Shown piece by piece: positions 6,501 to 9,608 of a stretch of DNA of 9,608 nucleotides (within the stretch, counting starts at the first letter, position 1; each line of letters opens with the position of its first letter). A model generated the notes under the pieces. The model did no database searches. It had not been told where the DNA came from and saw only the letters and a program-made list of their open reading frames with translations. Position numbers and translations under genes: made by a program. Location of the stretch: the NCBI GenBank assembly GCA_023231445.1, contig JALNVF010000122.1, positions 1-9,608 on the forward strand. Reading direction: 5' to 3'. This DNA comes from Treponema sp. (GTDB lineage Bacteria > Spirochaetota > Spirochaetia > Treponematales > Treponemataceae).

Positions 6501-7616
6501 ATGGACAGTTCTTCGTATAATTCTGATAAATTCAAAACCGACAATATTCGTGCCGTCGACGCCAAATTTGAAGCACAGAAAATTGCGTTCGCTCCTCTCA
6601 CCTTTCAGGCTGTTCGTGCTATGCTTAATCTGAATATTCTGCAGAAAATAGAAGATGCAGGTGATACAGGCATTACCCGGAGTGAGCTTTCCGGAAAAAC
6701 AGGTATTTCAGAATACGGTATCGGCGTTCTGTGTGAAATGGCGCTCGGTATGAATGTTATAAAACTCACAAAGACCAGCACATCAAACAGCGAAAAATTT
6801 ATCATCGGGAAAATCGGCTGGATGCTGCTTGAAGATGATCTTACAAGAGCGAATTTCTTTTTTACAAACGATATCTGCTATATGGGTGCTTACGATCTGG
6901 ACAAATCCGTACAGACAGGAAAGCCGGAAGGTCTTAAATACTTCGGCGAAAAATGGAGAACAATCTATGAAGCATTGTCAACTCTTCCCACCCGGGCTAA
7001 AAAAAGCTGGTTCGATTTTGATCATTTTTACAGCGACATCGCATTTCCGGAAGCACTGCCGATAGTGTTCAGTGAAAAACCATCTCATCTTGTGGATATA
7101 GGCGGAAATACGGCAAAATGGGCAATCTCATGCTGCCGTTACGACAAATCGGTAAAAATTACGATCGTTGATCTGCCCGGACAGACAGCAGCTGCAGAAA
7201 AAAATGCGGATGCGGCCGGGTTCGGCAGCAGGATCAGCACGTATGCAGGAAACGTACTTGATCCGGCAACCAGACTGCCGGCAAACCCCGATGCTGTATG
7301 GATGAGTCAGTTTCTGGACTGTTTTTCGCTGCATCAAATAACAAAAATCCTCAAAAAGGTTTATGACGCGGTAAAAGATGACACAAACGTATACGTACTG
7401 GAACCGTTATGGGACAGGCAGCATTTTGAAGCAAGTTCATATTCCCTCCAGGCAACGTCGCTCTATTTTACCTGCATGGCAAACGGCGACAGCAAAATGT
7501 ACCGATATCAGGAACTGGTTGATGCAATAGAAGAAGCAGGGTTCAGCCTTAAATGCGAACACCATAATCTGGGGTCGAACAGCTACTCGCTGCTCGTATT
7601 CCGGAAGAAGGCATAA
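6501..7616 (+). CDS. apeB: SAM-dependent (O-methyltransferase-like) methyltransferase
   Basis: This 371-residue protein has the layout of multi-domain class I methyltransferases of the hydroxyindole/caffeate O-methyltransferase type. It has an N-terminal winged-helix-like region (about 28-110, including ITRSELSGKTGISEYGIGVLCEMA) and a C-terminal Rossmann domain with the SAM motif HLVDIGGNTAKWAI (about 196-209), the acidic TIVDLPGQ end of strand 2 (D224) and WMSQFLDCFS near strand 4. In the aryl-polyene setting (ApeB) it would methylate the aryl head group, on carbon or oxygen; this is not decided by the sequence. The ATG at 6501 has CAGG 7 nt upstream and gives a normal start. An ATG at 6465 in the same frame would add 12 residues but has no ribosome site, and earlier starts read into the divergent ACP gene. 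Transcription is divergent from the ACP operon. Confidence 0.85.
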   Translation: MDSSSYNSDKFKTDNIRAVDAKFEAQKIAFAPLTFQAVRAMLNLNILQKIEDAGDTGITRSELSGKTGISEYGIGVLCEMALGMNVIKLTKTSTSNSEKFIIGKIGWMLLEDDLTRANFFFTNDICYMGAYDLDKSVQTGKPEGLKYFGEKWRTIYEALSTLPTRAKKSWFDFDHFYSDIAFPEALPIVFSEKPSHLVDIGGNTAKWAISCCRYDKSVKITIVDLPGQTAAAEKNADAAGFGSRISTYAGNVLDPATRLPANPDAVWMSQFLDCFSLHQITKILKKVYDAVKDDTNVYVLEPLWDRQHFEASSYSLQATSLYFTCMANGDSKMYRYQELVDAIEEAGFSLKCEHHNLGSNSYSLLVFRKKA

Positions 7617-7617
7617 C

Positions 7618-8292
7618 GTGTCAGCGGGAATCTGCGTTTCACATATCACCGCATGGGCGCCCGGACTGTATACCTCTAATGACTGGAAACTATGGGCTGC
7701 CGGTGAAAGAAGAATAGAATCTTCGAAAGATGTACCAAAGCTTGAATATACAGATTCTCTCTTCCGCCGAAGACTGAGCCAGATAAGCAGGATGACAATT
7801 CAGGTTATACATGATGTACTGAAAAAATCAGGCTGCAGCAGAAACATCAAACAGGTGTTTGTCTCGTGCCGCGGAGAAATTGTACGGGAATTTTCTCTCA
7901 GTAAGATGCTTATTGAAGAAAAATCAGTACTGCCGGCTGCCTTTTCTCTTTCGGTTTTCAACACACCGATTGCGCTGGCAACACTGGCATTCGGCCTCAA
8001 GGGCGGTTATACGGTATTGTTTCCTTCCAAAGGACAGTTCCGGGATGCGTTTACCGGTGCCTGTGCTCCGATACTGGCAGGAAAAGAAGACCGTATCATG
8101 CTCGTTTATGCGGATGAACTTCCGGCAGAAGAATACAGGAGCCTCGGTACGGAAAACTGTATTCCGCTTGCTTTCGCTGCAGTGCTTTCTTTAAAAGCAG
8201 AAACAGGTGTTCACCTGCACGATATCGCAGAAGTTCCGCAGGAACCGGCATCTTTTATAAAGCAAATTATTTTAAAGGATACATCATTCTGA
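7618..8292 (+). CDS. apeC: Beta-ketoacyl synthase N-terminal-like protein, chain-length-factor type
   Basis: This 224-residue protein resembles the short Ketoacyl-synt_2 family (ApeC of aryl-polyene clusters), which forms only the N-terminal half of a ketosynthase. Seen features are an opening SAGICVSHITAWAPG, VFVSCRGEI at about 80-88, FSLSVFNTPIALATLAFGLKGG at about 109-130, in the place where this family has its LSVHNA-like stretch, and a C-terminal ADELPAEEY. No cysteine lies in a nucleophile context and the usual H of SVHN is F, so it is probably not an active condensing enzyme but a partner (chain length factor) of a true ketosynthase encoded elsewhere. The GTG start lies one base after the methyltransferase stop with AAGG 6 nt upstream. 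The stop overlaps the next ATG by one base. Confidence 0.82.
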   Translation: MSAGICVSHITAWAPGLYTSNDWKLWAAGERRIESSKDVPKLEYTDSLFRRRLSQISRMTIQVIHDVLKKSGCSRNIKQVFVSCRGEIVREFSLSKMLIEEKSVLPAAFSLSVFNTPIALATLAFGLKGGYTVLFPSKGQFRDAFTGACAPILAGKEDRIMLVYADELPAEEYRSLGTENCIPLAFAAVLSLKAETGVHLHDIAEVPQEPASFIKQIILKDTSF

Positions 8293-9146
8293 TGACAGAT
8301 AATGAAAAAACAAACATTGGCCCGGACTCTTACCGGTACGATCACAGCGATCTTCCGAAAGTGAAGAACCGGCTGTTTTATATCTACGGCAGTCTGGCAA
8401 AACTTTTTCTGTACTTATTTTTCGGGACAGGAAGTATCGTTCTCGCAATCATCGTATTTCCCGTACTGAAAATATGCGTCCACCCAAAAAGAAACTTTCA
8501 GAAAGCTGCACGCTGTGTAGTTTCGCATACATTCCGCTTTTTTATGGGCATGATGCACGTTATGGGGGTGGCAGCATTTGACATTCCGGACCGAAGGGAA
8601 TTCAGAAATCTGAAATCAAAAATCATAGTCGCCAACCATCCTTCAATGATCGACGTTGTCTGTCTTATTTCCCTCGTACCGAATGCGGACTGTATTGTAC
8701 GCGGAAGTCTTGCAAAGTCTGTGTATGCAGGTGTTATCCGGCAGCTGTACATCGTTAATTCGCTCGGGTACGAAGAAATGATAGATCTGTGCAGAAAATC
8801 GCTTGCAACAGGAACTAATCTGATTATATTTCCGGAAGGTACGCGTACACCCCGTCACGGTACAAATCAGTATAAAAAAGGTGCTGCACGTATAGCTATC
8901 GACACACACTGCGACGTACAGCCGGTATATATAGGCGGGACCGACAAATACGGGCTGGGAAAATACGACTCTTTTTTCTCTTACAGCCGGCAGGGAAGGT
9001 ATCACTATAATATCTTCAGACTGCCCGAAATCAGAATTGCTGATTATGAACAGATTGAACCGCAGATTGCAGCAAAACGGATCACTGATAAAATGCACGA
9101 AGTAATCGCGGAAGCAGCAAAATCAATTGACAACCGCGAAGTATAA
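8292..9146 (+). CDS. apeD: PlsC-type (1-acyl-glycerol-3-phosphate) acyltransferase
   Basis: This 284-residue membrane-associated acyltransferase has the full PlsC motif set: NHPSMID (residues 115-121, the HX4D catalytic pair H116 and D121), FPEGTRT (180-186) for acceptor phosphate binding, and QPVYI (210-214) as the last block. A hydrophobic segment at about 36-60 anchors it in the inner membrane. It would transfer an acyl chain from ACP or CoA to a glycerol-type hydroxyl. In aryl-polyene clusters (ApeD) it is thought to place the polyene or a partner fatty acid on the lipid anchor; the acceptor here is not known. The ATG overlaps the previous stop (TGATG), so it is co-translated with the chain-length-factor gene. 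Confidence 0.87.
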   Translation: MTDNEKTNIGPDSYRYDHSDLPKVKNRLFYIYGSLAKLFLYLFFGTGSIVLAIIVFPVLKICVHPKRNFQKAARCVVSHTFRFFMGMMHVMGVAAFDIPDRREFRNLKSKIIVANHPSMIDVVCLISLVPNADCIVRGSLAKSVYAGVIRQLYIVNSLGYEEMIDLCRKSLATGTNLIIFPEGTRTPRHGTNQYKKGAARIAIDTHCDVQPVYIGGTDKYGLGKYDSFFSYSRQGRYHYNIFRLPEIRIADYEQIEPQIAAKRITDKMHEVIAEAAKSIDNREV

Positions 9147-9199
9147 AATACTGTTATCCGGTATCCAATAAAAGTTCAGTCCGGTATACTGATTTTTAC

Positions 9200-9608
9200 A
9201 TGAATATCTACCGGAAATATATTCCCAAATACCGGCTGCCTTTTATTACGGCAGTTATCTGTGTAGCGGGAGAAGCCGGATGCGATCTGCTCGGACCGGC
9301 TTTCATGTCGCATATCATCAACGACGGAATAGAGAAACAGTCCCTTGCGCCGGTATACCGGTGGGGAATGTATATGTTTACCGCAACGTTGTGCGGTGCT
9401 CTTTTTGCTGTTACAAGGAATATTATTTCAAGTACTGTATCGCAGCATTTCGGTGCGGACCTGCGGTACGACCTTTTCAATAAAGTCCTGCATTTTTCAA
9501 CGGAAAGTTCCGACAAAATAGAATCCGGCTCCCTTATAACGCGGATGACGAACGATATTGCGCAGGTGGTAAACTTCATCAACGGAATGATGCGCATTTT
9601 TTTTAAAG
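9200..9608 (+). CDS. ABC exporter (permease/ATPase type), N-terminal part (cut by the right edge)
   Basis: The frame is open from the ATG at 9200 to the window edge (136 full residues). It reads as the start of the transmembrane domain of a type I ABC exporter: a basic MNIYRKYIPKYR head, a first membrane segment with LLGPAFMSHIINDGI, a second at about 56-76, then LRYDLFNKVLHFSTESSDKIESGSLITRMTNDIAQV, the classic intracellular-loop pattern of these exporters. The nucleotide-binding domain is expected beyond the edge. It begins 53 nt after the acyltransferase on the same strand and may be co-transcribed or have its own promoter (TATACT at 9185-9190). No ribosome site is visible before the ATG. 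The substrate is unknown; export of a lipid is possible given the neighbours, but this could equally be an unrelated gene next to the cluster. Confidence 0.85.
   Translation, partial: MNIYRKYIPKYRLPFITAVICVAGEAGCDLLGPAFMSHIINDGIEKQSLAPVYRWGMYMFTATLCGALFAVTRNIISSTVSQHFGADLRYDLFNKVLHFSTESSDKIESGSLITRMTNDIAQVVNFINGMMRIFFK

Noticed and set aside
9147..9199. Possible terminator after the acyltransferase gene
   Set aside because: No stable stem followed by a T-run is present in the 53-nt spacer; only a short direct repeat is seen.

Overview
The window holds most of an aryl-polyene (APE / xanthomonadin-like) pigment cluster from a Gram-negative (diderm) bacterium. Base composition looks like roughly low-to-mid 40s % G+C by eye. 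Ribosome binding sites are clear and gene packing is very tight. A LolA-like carrier, an MMPL/RND exporter and LpxL- and PlsC-type acyltransferases imply two membranes. I cannot fix the taxon; an anaerobic host-associated group such as treponemes is one candidate, but this is a guess.

The minus strand, read right to left from about 6392 to 1, is a nine-gene operon driven by a good sigma70-type promoter. Its order is: acyl carrier protein (ACP) 1, ACP 2, a membrane domain fused to an AMP-dependent ligase, a hotdog dehydratase, a family 2 glycosyltransferase, an LpxL-like acyltransferase, a YbgC/4HBT thioesterase, a LolA-like periplasmic lipoprotein carrier, and the start of an MMPL exporter that runs off the left edge. 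Most junctions are overlaps (ATGA, TAATG, 8 nt, 29 nt). The one roomy junction, after the two ACP genes, holds an 11-bp hairpin.

The plus strand, from 6501 to the right edge, carries a SAM methyltransferase, a short ketosynthase-like (chain-length-factor type) protein and a PlsC-type acyltransferase in a tight run. After 53 nt comes the start of an ABC exporter, cut by the right edge.

Working together (inference from the APE family): the ligase loads an aromatic starter on an ACP, and a type II polyketide/fatty-acid-like system extends and dehydrates it to a conjugated polyene. The methyltransferase decorates the aryl head. The acyltransferases and glycosyltransferase attach the polyene to a lipid/sugar carrier, and the LolA-like protein and MMPL exporter help move the product to the outer membrane. 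The active ketosynthases, ketoreductase and second dehydratase of known clusters are absent here and would be expected just left of position 1.

Features that differ from the proteobacterial clusters as I recall them: the apeBCD-like block is flipped to the opposite strand, apeG and apeH are fused, and the usually fused glycosyltransferase-acyltransferase (apeJ) is split into two overlapping genes. No tRNA, rRNA, insertion sequence or CRISPR was seen, and no gene-free stretch exceeds about 150 bases.
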